Assembly: GCF_019097595.1 (NCBI RefSeq) | Contig: NC_080731.1 | Coordinates: 13,190,071 to 13,254,070 of the forward strand | Direction: 5' to 3' | Length of the DNA stretch: 64,000 nucleotides | Source: Hemibagrus wyckioides | Lineage: Eukaryota > Chordata > Actinopteri > Siluriformes > Bagridae | In this document: one piece after another, positions 53,481 to 64,000 of the stretch | How the letters are laid out: every line of letters begins with the position of its first letter | Position numbering within the stretch: position 1 is the first letter of the stretch | Translations under genes and position numbers: made by a program | The notes under the pieces: generated by a model | What the model saw: the letters and a program-made list of their open reading frames with translations, nothing else | Told to the model about the DNA's origin: nothing | Database searches by the model: none

Positions 53481-53483
<3 letters not shown>
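52236..53483 (-). mobile_element. Apparently complete Tc1-like transposon, 1248 bp
   Basis: Short terminal inverted repeats: left CACTATATTGCCAAATGTAT, right (reversed) CACTATATTGCCAAAAGTAT, both continuing to CGCTCACC. The element is bordered by TA on each side, the standard Tc1/mariner target, and lies within an (AT)n microsatellite. It carries one uninterrupted transposase gene on the minus strand. Nothing seen rules out activity. Confidence 0.93.
52319..53350 (-). CDS. Tc1/mariner-family transposase, intact, 343 aa
   Basis: Cut-and-paste transposase acting on the terminal repeats of its own element. It starts [20 protein letters not shown], with an N-terminal paired-like helix-turn-helix region ([20 protein letters not shown]), a GRPRKL hook motif and a second DNA-binding helix set. 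The catalytic DDE triad is visible: WSDESRF (Asp, about residue 153), QHDCAPVH (Asp, about 245) and [15 protein letters not shown] (Glu, 34 residues after the second Asp, DD34E). It ends AAKGGPTSY, as Tc1-like transposases do. Length is normal (about 340) and there is no stop or frameshift. The nuclear localisation signal was not resolved. Confidence 0.95.
   Translation of the reverse strand: MGRSQELSEFQCGTVIGCHLCNKSSREISSLLNIPQSTVSCIIRTWKCLGTTATQPRSGRPRKLTERGQRMLRRIVRRGRQLSAESIATDLQTSCGLQISSRTVRRELHGMGFHGRAAASKPYITKCNAKRRMQWCKARRHWTLEQWRRVLWSDESRFSIWQSDGRVWVWRLPGERYLSDCIVPSVKFGGGGIMVWGCFSGAGLGPLVPVKGTLNASAYQDILDNSMLPTLWEQFGAGPFLFQHDCAPVHKARSIKTWMTESGVDELDWPAQSPDLNPTEHLWDELERRLRPRPSRPTSVCDLTNALLEEWSKIPINTLLNLVDSLPRRVEAVIAAKGGPTSY

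Positions 53484-53546
<63 letters not shown>
53484..53546. repeat. (TA)n microsatellite, right flank of the Tc1 element
   Basis: About thirty TA units directly abutting the right terminal repeat; with 52189-52235 it forms one array split by the transposon. Confidence 0.95.
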
Positions 53547-53549
<3 letters not shown>

Positions 53550-53639
53550 AGCTGAATATTTGCACTTTGAGCTCATATTCATTATTTATTACTCATTAGA
53601 TTTAAAACACTGATGCTTGTCTTGAAAACCCAAAAACGG

Positions 53640-53870
53640 ACCAGCATCCCCTTACCTCAAAGGGCTCTTATCACTCCTCACACTGCACCACACTGCCTCA
53701 GATCCTGTAGCACTGCTTGACTTGTCCCACCATCTCTACAACTTAGTATGCATCAAGACTTTTCTCTGTTCTGGCATCTGGGTGGTGGAATGAACTTCCC
53801 CTAGAGTCTTCAAATGACAAGTGAAATACTCTTCCTGAAATACTAAGTAAACTAGCACTTTTAAATTTTT
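53640..53870 (+). pseudogene. LINE 3' coding remnant (L2/CR1-like), part 1
   Basis: The plus strand reads RLFSVLASGWWNELPLESSN, matching the conserved RLFSVLAPRWWNELPL end of ORF2 in L2/CR1-type LINEs. The upstream part is decayed. It appears to continue beyond the inserted Tc1 derivative at 54520. Confidence 0.6.
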
Positions 53871-53925
53871 ATTTTTTTGTGTTTATTTAATATTAAACTA
53901 AATATTTATGACATTATGCATAATA

Positions 53926-54491
<566 letters not shown>

Positions 54492-54519
54492 TATTCAGTA
54501 GATAAATAAATAAAATAAA

Positions 54520-54700
54520 AAATTTGTCGGTGTGCTTTATTTCCTCCCACCCAAGTTTTAGACTCATAGTATCTTTAATCTGTAACCTAGTACTATGTCA
54601 CCCAGTATCTATGTATTCACTGAAAGAGACCTCAAAGCATTTTTGTACGTTGCTCTGGATAAGAGCATCTGCCAAATGCCATAAATCTAAATGTACCGAG
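54520..54700 (+). repeat. LINE/SINE 3' tail, part 2
   Basis: Ends TTTTGTACGTTGCTCTGGAT, AAGAGCATCTGCCAAATGCC, ATAAAT, the tail shared by many fish LINE/SINE pairs. With 53640-53870 it looks like one LINE end split by the Tc1 derivative. Confidence 0.6.
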
Positions 54701-55868
54701 GTAGACAGTAAAATATCCCCAACAGCATAACAGAAACACCATTTTATTTTTTAAAGTTTGGCTATAAATATCATATTTCTGTTTCAATAATTGATTCAAA
54801 CATGTAATTGTCAAAAATGAAATGTGTAAACAACATTTTGGTATTATGTATGGTGTTATTTTACCTATGTCCCTACCATGGATTTGAATACAAGGAAGTT
54901 GCAAGTAAACCTACACGTGTACATACACACAGTAACATTTGCACTTGCCCTTAATTGTCCCTCCTCCAGAGAGTGAAGCTAATTTGATAATGTGGGGGAG
55001 GACAGGGCTAGAGACGAGTGGCAGGGAGGCACCACAGAAACAAGCAAATGCTGCAGGCCAATTAAAGCATTCGAAAAGTTTACCTGCTGCACGTCTCTCA
55101 CAGAAAAGAAACTGCATGCTGCATTCTTACTTATAGAAGGTCAGTGGATGAGTCAACAATTTGCTGGACACACACAAGCCACTGTTAAACACTTCACCAA
55201 GGCCAATCATTTGTAAAGCTATGGAATGCTCATGTCTATGATCATTTTGTTTCATGTGTAATTAAAAATAAGGGTCAAAATATGGCTGTTTGACCCAACA
55301 TCTTACCTTCTATTTTCCCTTCATCACAGCTCCATTGTCGCTCATTTATTCCTGAGCTCAGGTTAGGGTCTGTATTCTGTATCTAGTATCATGTTGTATG
55401 TCTACAATAAAAAAAGTCTTATTCAGATATTTTGACTGTTTTTAAGTATAAAATGCTCTTGTTCTGTTGGTAGGTAGTTTGATATATTTTAGCATTTATT
55501 AATAATATGAAATATTAAATATTTGGTTAAAAGAATCTTATAAACACACACACACACACACGAATAAATAAAACCACCAGACTTCTAAGTTAAGTTAAGT
55601 TGCCTTTATTTCTCAGATATACATTACTGAAAATTCTTTCTTAGCGTATCCCATTCTTGGAGGGTTGGGGGTCAAAGCACAGGTTCAGCCATGATACAGC
55701 CCCCCTGGAGTTGTACAGCACCCCTGTAAGATGCGAGCTCTCTTCAAATCATTCCTGAACAAATTTTGCAGCGAAGAAACTGGTTCAGGTTCCTCTGGCA
55801 ATTCATCCTGTTGCCAATAATAAACAGTGTAATAATGTTCAGCTAAATTTGATTCTTTTCTACACAAG
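54701..55868. other. Gene-free interval with one GC-balanced island
   Basis: The stretch 54940-55140 (CCTTAATTGTCCCTCCTCCA, GCAGGCCAATTAAAGCATTC) is repeat-free and may be regulatory. A short (AC)n run lies at 55546-55562. No gene seen. Confidence 0.4.
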
Positions 55869-56062
55869 ATCAGACATAACGTTAAAACCACTGATAGGTG
55901 ATTTGAATAACACTGATTATCTCGTTACACTGTCTCCTGTCATTAGGCAGCAGGTGAACAGTCAGCTCCAGAAGCTGATGTGTTGGAAGCCAAAAAAATG
56001 GGGCCAAATTGTGATGTCTATATGACTGGGTCTGAGCATCTCCAAAATGGCAGGTCCTGCAG
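55869..56062 (+). mobile_element. Tc1-like 5' fragment (second family)
   Basis: CACTGATTATCTCGTTACAC, GCAGCAGGTGAACAGTCAGC, AAATTGTGATGTCTATATGA and GAGCATCTCCAAAATGGCAG follow the order of the 53926-54491 family but in the opposite orientation. It is cut off after the first helix-turn-helix region. Confidence 0.6.
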
Positions 56063-57310
56063 ATTGCTGTTTAATACCTTCCAAAATAACATTACATTAA
56101 TTTATTACACCGTTTACTGGTTTCTATCCTGTGCCTGATTTAAATTCTGTAAATGAAATATCCTTATATAAGCTGATAGAGCATGTGAGAGAGGATTCAC
56201 CTTACCACAGACATCTTGCTTTTCAAACAAATACAGACACAGAACGATACCTGATTCAATATTATCGTATTGATGATAAAGGATATCATCTAAAATCATT
56301 AAAAACAAAAATAATCGTTGTGGTGTTGTAGTGTGGTGGCTGCAGCATCTCTGGTAAGACACAGAGGGCAAACAGTTCCCTCATTGCCATAATTAATAGC
56401 TCTAATTAAAATAACAATCCCTTCAAATTGCTGTTGCTTCATTTGTTAGACATACACTGGAGCCTGAAAAGAGAGACATTTCTAAAGGCAATTCACTGAA
56501 GGTGCTACGCTACCGGTAAAAAGAAAAGTATAATTAGTGTCTTTGTTTTTTCAAAGAACAGTTTGATGCTTTCTGTTACCTTGATGCGTTAATGTCTCTG
56601 TGCTTATTTACATTTTATATTTACGGCTGACATATTGTGTGTGTTGTTTTGTTTCGATTAAACCACATGCAATATTCAAATAGCAGGGGCGAAATTCCCT
56701 CTTTTTATATTTGTCATTGTAAAAAAAAACGCCGGGCTGATTGCTATCCAGACAAACACAATTTTAAACACAATAGGCTAAAATCATTCACTGCATTTGG
56801 CTTAAGGTGGGCAAAACAATGTGTGTGTTTATAACAGTAAATAGCTAAAAACAAAGCCAGCCATATTAGGATGTTAATTTCTAGTGCAATGAATGGATAA
56901 GCTCTTGTTTATGTGATTGTCATACAGCTAGCAATACAAGAACAATTGGCAAAAAGCCTCGCTGCCGATGTTTATGGAAAGCAGAAACACTGCACAACCA
57001 ACACAAAGAATCACCTTTCCCAGAAAACAATTCATATGTTTATTTTTGTGCACTGCATTTGCTTTAATATAAAGAACTTATAAACAAATATCAAGAAACA
57101 AGATGACGACTTAATGCTGAAGTCAATATTAATAAACAACAACAGAATTTAAGAATATTACTCAAACCTTACTTACACTCATTTGTACTATTTAAATGTA
57201 AACCTCTCTCTTTTCTCTTGCATTGCATCTTCTCATTTTCATTCCCTGGTAACAAAGGAAGGAAGTACAGGAGGAACTGAAAACAATATAGGCAAAGCAT
57301 AACAAATATT

Positions 57311-57311
<1 letters not shown>

Positions 57312-57340
<29 letters not shown>
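57312..57340. repeat. (AC)n microsatellite
   Basis: About fourteen AC units. Confidence 0.95.
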
Positions 57341-57341
<1 letters not shown>

Positions 57342-57534
57342 TGGATGAGTCTGTGCCCAATATAAGCTCAGATTCTTGTTCTTGGCTGACAGGAGTGGAA
57401 CCTGATGTGGTCTTCTGTTCTACCTAAAGGTCTGAAGTGTTGTACATTCTAAGATACTTTTCTGCTCACCATGGTTGTAATGTGTGTTTTTTGGGTTTCT
57501 GTATCTTTTCTCTCAACTCAAACCAGTCAGGTTA

Positions 57535-57720
57535 TTCTACTATCTGTCTCATCAACAAACTTTTTCAGCCTGCTGTGATACTGTGATACTGTTGTAAAAT
57601 CCCACGAGATCAGTATGTTCTGAAATACTCAAACCAGCCCATCTGGAACATCCATGCACTGGTTAAGATCACAGAGATCATACTTTTACCCCATTTATAT
57701 GCTTCCTATTAAAGAGGACA
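57535..57720 (+). repeat. Interspersed repeat copy
   Basis: CTCATCAACAAACTTTTTCA, GAAATACTCAAACCAGCCCA and AGATCATACTTTTACCCCAT; the same family as 10311-10490, with the two copies covering overlapping parts of one element. Confidence 0.55.
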
Positions 57721-58669
57721 GTGAGTATAAGTCTTTACATTTCTTAATAAATATAGATCATTTAGTAGTTTGTGAGTTCTCATGTGACTCATTTTCATGA
57801 TATCCCCAGAATATTGGGTTGTCCTGCTGACAGGTGGATATTGATCATTTCAGCATTACATCACAACAACAAAGAACTTATTTATGGGTCAGAGATTTGC
57901 AGATTAATGGTAGCAATATTGTCAAACTTGCAAAGTGTGTGCAAGTGACAATGAAAGCTTCTTGACTTGACTTGAAGCGAGAGAGAACTGGCAGCAGGAA
58001 CTGAATTGATATGTATGGATTATTTGTTATATATTACGTAGACTACTGTGCAAATGTCTTATACTCCATTTTTTATTTTAGCACAAGTGTTTTTCTCAGG
58101 CTCATTTCATTGCATCATTTATAGTATTGTATGGTTAGAAAATGTAATGCTTTTGGAGCCATTTTACCTGCATGATTTTGGTCTACTTGTCCTTTTTAAA
58201 AGAAGCATCACTGCAAATCAGTACAAAGTTGACTGATTAGCTTGATTCTACAATGAACCTTTTCTATCCTGAGAGTAGTGGTCTCTACATTCACATGTTC
58301 TTATCCACAGGTTATGAGGACTCACTGAGTGGTTTGATGAGGTTCTATAATGAGGCTCATCTCTATGATGAGAATGATGCAAAAATCTTAAGCTATAGCC
58401 TTTTTTCAGTGGCCAGAACTTCTGAGAACTGAACAACTTTGAGAGATTTTGGTTTGATGTGTTCAGCATTCTTCATTGCATGGTGTTCATCTCTCCATAA
58501 CAGAACACAGAGACTTGTAGAATTGATGCCAAAGAATATTGAAGCTGGTCAAGAGGCTTATGATGGCTTAACACCTTACTAATGCTGCACAGGAAGAAGA
58601 GACAAGGTCATACCTTATAGAAGCAAGTATATATTTTGTATGCGTTATCATAAGCTTTGAAATCCCTGA

Positions 58670-58812
58670 TGGTCCAGTGACAAGATCCCGCACTCTCACC
58701 ACTGTGGCCCGGATTTGATTCCTGGGAAGGGAACCAACCCACCCAATGTGGTGTTAACTCTCAGTGCTGGTCCAAAGCCTGGATAAAATAGGAAGGTTGC
58801 ATCAGGAAGGTG
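58670..58812 (+). repeat. tRNA-derived SINE
   Basis: A tRNA-like head with an A-box-like TGGTCCAGTGACAAGA and a B-box-like GGATTTGATTCCTGG about 40 bases later, followed by a SINE body (CCAATGTGGTGTTAACTCTC, GCCTGGATAAAATAGGAAGG). The B box departs from GGTTCGANTCC, so polymerase III transcription is unlikely now. It is not a functional tRNA gene: no acceptor stem closes. Confidence 0.65.
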
Positions 58813-58904
58813 TGGTGTGTAGACACAACCACAGATTTCAGCCTTTATACTTGCATATACAGAGAGTGTGTACACTAGGAGGCAGTGTTGCATGAAACCT
58901 GAAT

Positions 58905-59060
58905 TTATTCATTAATTCATCTTCATTAACTGCTTTATCCTCAACAGGCTCAAAGCTGCTTATCCCATGATCATTGAATGTGCCCCATGGATGGGAAGAC
59001 AATCAGAGAATCCGATAGAGAATCCCAAGGAAACCACTGTTTAATTTGCACTATAGGGAG
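58905..59060 (+). repeat. SINE-like fragment
   Basis: ATTCATCTTCATTAACTGCT and TTATCCTCAACAGG, then CCCATGGATGGGAAGACAAT match a common fish short repeat in degraded form; the reverse piece is at 8203-8273. Confidence 0.5.
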
Positions 59061-61100
59061 TTTTACTGTCTTGCTAACTCTGAACCCCTGAATCATGTTT
59101 CATCTCTATTGCTTTTCGACTTCCATTTATATTCCTTTCAGTTTGATTGGTTTAACAATTGTTAATGATTAGAATGATTAGAAACTCTTTAAGAAGCAGT
59201 AAATACAAATATAACAGGCAAATGAATAGAATGTAGATGACAGGCAGTCTTAAATACATGTTTATATCTTAAGTAGCCAATGGACAATGTTTCTGTTATC
59301 TATTCTTCATCTTCTCTAATATAAATGGAGTGTAATATGGCAGCTACAGGACTCATAACAATATCTGCAAGTATTTTAAGCTTGATTCCCACCACTGCTG
59401 TGATATCTAAGACTGGATAGTCCACTGTCTGTAATCAAAAATCAAACTTTTTGAAAAAGTTGTTCAATGCTGTATTGCTTATATATAACTTTGTTTAATT
59501 ACAATTACATTTACAATCTGCATTTGGCAGAGTCTCTTACACACTTTCAGACTTACAGAAGTGCTTTAGAGGTCTCCATAATAAATACAACAATACTGGT
59601 TTGCTAGGCTACAGATTAAGAATACAATCAGTCTAAAACTCACGCTCACTGGTCCTTTTATCAGGTGTACCCACCATTTGTGTGCACAGACAATACATAA
59701 TTACTGACTCATCTGTTGCTTTGCACAGTTAATCAGTTTAAAGGTATTGTCCACCACTCACAAGGTGCCAACACTTGAGAACCAACACAACCACTATTGT
59801 CAATATTATTGACCATATGACTGCTGAGAGTGCTCCACAAATAATCCTTAATAATCTTTGTTCTGCCGTAATCCTATGTGGGATATCTGTAGTACAGTTA
59901 CACTGTTTAAATGAAACAAACAATCAGCAAAAGCTTAGGGGTTATGATACCATCAGTAGCCACTGTAATGAAACAATGACTTAAAGTATGCAAGAAAATG
60001 CACTAAGCAATGGGTAGAACTAGATGAATTGAGGGCTCAGATGCCTGCCACAGCACATCTTTTGAGTGTGATAAAGCCATCAAACATCACACTCTTGAAA
60101 ACAGTTTATACAGAGGAACGGGCATGTTGATATAAATGGCTGAATATTTCAAGCAACATGTTGATTTTTCCCAGAGGAAGTGATCACTATCCATTTTCCC
60201 CAATCAGACTTCTGACATTTTGTTTTTTTGTGAGAGAGGAATGCCTCATCTAAACCTCCAGGCACAGTTGCCAGTGAAGCCACCTTTGACCTGACGGAAC
60301 TGTCTCTGCATTGTCCACTCTTTTTTCCTTTCAGGCTTCATGCAGCAGTGTTTAGGAGATGCACTGGGACAAGAACACAGGGGCTTTGTTGCTGCCAAGG
60401 CAGGGGGAGGCAGGAAGAAGCAGCCAGAGGAGTGGACCGGGGCAGGAACGTGGGCAAAGGGAGGGAGCTCCTGGTTCCTCCGCAGGTGTGCATACATGTG
60501 TGTATCTGAAAGGGAGAGGACCCTAATCTGGTCTGATAATCTGCGATTCGCATCTCACCTAATAGCACCTCATCCGTCACATGCTCGTTCATGTGGGGCA
60601 GGATTGTCAGGGAGAGAGCAAGGAGGGGCTGGGGGAAACTTAAACCAGTAATTAGGCTCTGCTTATCTGTGGAGGAGAGTAGGGTTCATTTCCTTACTGT
60701 GTTAACCTAAGAGCACACTCTACATTTACTGTAGAGTCTAGGCCGTGTCTGACCTATTCATTAGTAAAGCTGGTCTTTTAGTGTTTATCTACATTCTCAT
60801 GTTCACTGATGAATCAAATGTGTACATACATGTATATGAATTCGATAGTAATGAGTTGCCCTAGCTAAAACGAATGGTTTTGTACATGCAAAGTGCATTG
60901 AATAATGAAGCAAAAGAGTTCTGTATATAGAGGAGATAGTCACACTGTGAATCCTGTTAGAAAAGCATAGTACTTATATCCATTTTGGTTTATCCAAAGA
61001 CCAAATCAAAATGATATTGAAACAACATCATGTAATTGGGTGTAATTGCTCTTAAGGGGCTGAGGCTTAATTGGCAGTTAAATATCCCTTTCATCACAAA
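59061..61100. other. Gene-free interval with a candidate conserved island
   Basis: A decayed SINE tail in reverse (GCATTTGGCAGAGTCTCTTA) lies near 59520. The block 60230-60680 is GC-balanced and repeat-free, with CCTAATCTGGTCTGATAATC and CCAGTAATTAGGCTCTGC; it may be a regulatory element. Its ORFs on both strands (about 80-100 codons) show no domain. Confidence 0.4.
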
Positions 61101-61108
61101 GAGTGTTA

Positions 61109-61146
61109 CCCCTACACACACACACACACACACATACACACACACA
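61109..61146. repeat. (AC)n microsatellite
   Basis: About eighteen AC units with one AT interruption. Confidence 0.93.
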
Positions 61147-61877
61147 GCTTCCTATTTAAAACAAACACAAATACAAAGGGATGAAAAAAGGCATTTATTA
61201 ACTCAACAGCAAAAAAAAGAGACTAAATTCCATGACCCATATAATGGACAGACAGTGTTTCCTTTTAAGTTAAAAAATGCTACAGAATTGAATTTCCATT
61301 TAAAGCCGTTGATCATGCCTTTGATACCACAAAATTCCTTCAATGATCATCAAACAAGATGAATATTTTGCCCAGTATTTCAAATATTTAAAGAACCAAG
61401 GGAAATGATTTTAACAAGGTAGATCAGATTTAAGATCAGCACTGGATATAGACAGTGTAGAGTGAATATACACTGCAGGGTTCATTCTTGCTGTCAAATC
61501 TGTAAAATTTGAAATTTGTTAGGAATTTAGCGCAAATTCTTAAAGCTGTCTGATGCTGAAAAGGCACATTATGTGTGTTCGTTTATAGAGTTATAGAGAA
61601 ATGTAATGACATGATCGAAAATGCACAAACAGTACGGATACTAAAAAACAGACTTAACTACTGTAATAATGTAACTGTACTTAATTTTTCCTCACTTCTG
61701 ATTATATACTAGTGTGTGAAGCCAAAGTCAGTGATACAAAAATGAGATGTCACAGTATAAAATCCCTGAGCCCAAATGCAACACTTCAGAATCCTCACAG
61801 CTGTGTGTTCAAGCAAACAGATGGGCTACCCCTCCCCTATCCCCTAGACCCTCACTCCACCACTCTCTTTCTCTCTT

Positions 61878-61878
61878 T

Positions 61879-61977
<99 letters not shown>

Positions 61978-62001
61978 GAGAGAGAGAGAGAGAGAGAGAG
62001 A
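61878..62001. repeat. (TA)n followed by (GA)n microsatellite
   Basis: About forty-eight TA units with two AAAT interruptions, then GT and about twelve GA units. It creates spurious Ile-Tyr open frames. Confidence 0.97.
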
Positions 62002-64000
62002 CAGATATTTCTTTTTCTCCCTGTGCAATCCAAACACCCCACATTGAGGTCTTTACAAAGGACAGCTGCCCGTACCTGCCAACAGTCAAGTCTGGCCCTA
62101 ATTACTTCCCTGTCATCAGTTACCCAATGGCCTATAAGCAACAAAGAAAGAAGGAAGGGGTGGCAGTGAAGAGACTCACTGAGGGATCATAACTTCATGG
62201 AGTTCTCTAAAAGCACACACAATTGTCAGGGCTAAGTAGCCTAGCTCCACGCCTCCTCTTGCCTTTTTCTCTCTGTGTCAAATTGTCACCGTTTTCTAGC
62301 CTTGTGCTGGCGCACATAAAAGAATACAATACATTTTAAGCCTTAATTTTTTTTTCATTCTCAATACTTATTATCAGAAAAATGTTCACATTATTCTTAA
62401 GCTTAAATGCAGGTTGTTAGTGTTTAAAATCAGCAGTTCTGCATCATTTTTAATATGTTATTAATTTGCAGAGCTGGGCCTAGCTATCTCCACAACTATA
62501 AACTTACACCGCATACATGCTGTACCTCCCCTACCACAGTCACTACCACAGTGACACATGTGCACCTGTTTCATACCTTCCTCTGTGCTGTGTATCTATT
62601 TTGACTGTGAATACACTATGATGTAACCTATCACAATTTTGGTTCATAACGAGCCCCAGTTTGTGACACTCTTTAGAAATGTGTTAGACCTTTAACAAAC
62701 CTACCTAAATAATAAATCACAATAACACATGAAATCAGTTGTTAGAGCAGTGGGGGTGTCTTGTGTTAAGAACCCGAAGTGAGCTTCACTCAAAGAGGTT
62801 AAAAGAGAGAGATCTGAAAACTAAAAGTGACCTCTGGCATCAGGCTGTTGGCCAATTACAGAAATAAAGTACTGTTTCAGATTCAGGATGAAATAACAAT
62901 GTTTTAAAATTGATTAAAGTATTAATGAAATGCATTAGAAATAGAAAGTGACTCAATCTAGAGAGTGAACATTTCCAAACTGATATAAGGGATCATAGTG
63001 TCCAGTTGAAATGACCAATTGGATAATCTGGTAACTGACAAAATCAGATAATGACTGTATTATGACATATATTAAGTTCAGAGTAATCATACAACTTCAA
63101 GCTTTGTGACAGACACCAAGTTATTGATTCATGAACAATAAATACATAAATAAAGCCAAAACAAAGCATTTTCAATCTGTTCAATCCCAACCAGCTGAGA
63201 GGGTGAGAGAAAAAGAAAGAGGCAGAATGGGGCATAAAGTCAAGGGAAAGACAGACAGAGAGAGGGAGATGGAGTGAGGTTAAGGAAGAGAGAAAGGAGA
63301 GGGAGGAGCTGGAGGTGTGGCACTTGCTAATGACAAGCAATGCCTAGATGGGCTGTAAATAGGAGAACCAATCTATCAAATGCTATTCTTTCCCATGAAG
63401 GCTGTGAAATCACAGGCAGACCCCTCTTAATTGAATTTCATGGCTTGCTTTTGTAATGTACTCCACACCTTCTGTCCCACCAGCTCCACATGGAATCTGA
63501 GTTTATTTTCGCTCTGTCTCTGTACGTTCTTGTTTGTATTTGAGTAAAAACACTTCGACCATAATCATAGAAGAAACATAATATCTACTGCATTGCACAT
63601 AGGACTTTGCCCACTCTTAATCAGGTACATTAAAAACTTGTAGTGATACAAATTCAACCCCAAAACTGCACTGTAACTGCCCCTTAGATGGGTGTTGTGG
63701 AAATGAGAGAGCAACACTGCTCACTTTCCCCCTGCACACTCCAGCCTCAGCCTCTGGACCTCTTCAAAGGCCCCTCCTGTAGCCAGATCAAGGGGCCGGA
63801 TCCCATGAATTAATTACTGTCCCTCTACTCAGTGTGAATAGGGGGTCCTATTAGCTGGGTTATTAATAGTTGAAATGAGCAATAAAAGGGGCTTAGCGGT
63901 GGAAGCAGGGGTGGCAGACTGCGAAGGTGGCGTGCAGAAAGGGTCACGGGGGGTTTACGGAGACAGACAGGCAAACTTTTGTGGCTGTGGAGAGAAAAAG
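62002..64000. other. Right end: gene-free, with a candidate conserved island
   Basis: No gene recognised. From about 63340 to 63470 and 63700 to 64000 the sequence is GC-balanced and repeat-free, with TAAT cores (CCTCTTAATTGAATTTCATG, CATGAATTAATTACTG, GGGTTATTAATAGTTG). It resembles fish developmental enhancers and may continue past the edge. Confidence 0.35.

Noticed and set aside
55546..55562. Short (AC)n run as a notable feature
   Set aside because: Too short and common to matter.
58670..58812. tRNA gene
   Set aside because: Only the A- and B-box-like head is present; no acceptor stem closes and a SINE body follows.
61712..62169. ORFs with long Ile-Tyr runs
   Set aside because: Product of the TA/GA microsatellite.

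Overview
The window is teleost fish nuclear DNA. It is AT-rich and intron-split, and it carries dense di- to tetranucleotide microsatellites, Tc1-like transposons, a tRNA-derived SINE and L2/CR1-like LINE remnants. The repeat mix suggests an otophysan, perhaps a catfish, but that is a weak inference.

Left third (1-18.5 kb): two protein-coding genes, both on the minus strand. The first is complement component C5 (start codon at 13495, running off the left edge). I traced 34 consecutive coding exons by splice sites, reading phase and recalled C5 family sequence; every junction keeps the frame, giving about 1,502 codons in the window. The second is prdm12 (18243 to 15163), complete in five exons and 368 residues, with a PR/SET domain and three C2H2 zinc fingers. 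Only about 1.7 kb separates the prdm12 stop codon from the C5 start codon.

The main discovery is inside C5. Where a normal C5 has one linker exon and one anaphylatoxin (C5a) exon, this gene has four tandem linker+anaphylatoxin cassettes (8094-7626, 7371-7004, 6741-6355, 4723-4250). All eight exons are symmetric phase 1-1 and open, and all four anaphylatoxin exons keep the six cysteines. Furin-like tetrabasic sites survive only in the first linker (RPKR) and the fourth (RTKR), and a C3a/C5a-type C-terminus (LAR) only in the fourth cassette. The predicted product therefore has a normal beta chain, an extra 275-residue triple-anaphylatoxin segment that could be released by furin, and a normal-sized 75-residue C5a at the start of the alpha chain.

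Right two thirds (18.5-64 kb): no recognisable protein-coding gene except a transposase. This gene-poor region holds an apparently intact Tc1-like element (52236-53483, 343-residue transposase) sitting in an (AT)n microsatellite. It also holds several decayed or internally deleted Tc1-like copies, LINE and SINE remnants, and long microsatellites. Scattered GC-balanced islands with TAAT cores may be conserved regulatory elements, possibly for prdm12 or a gene beyond the right edge.
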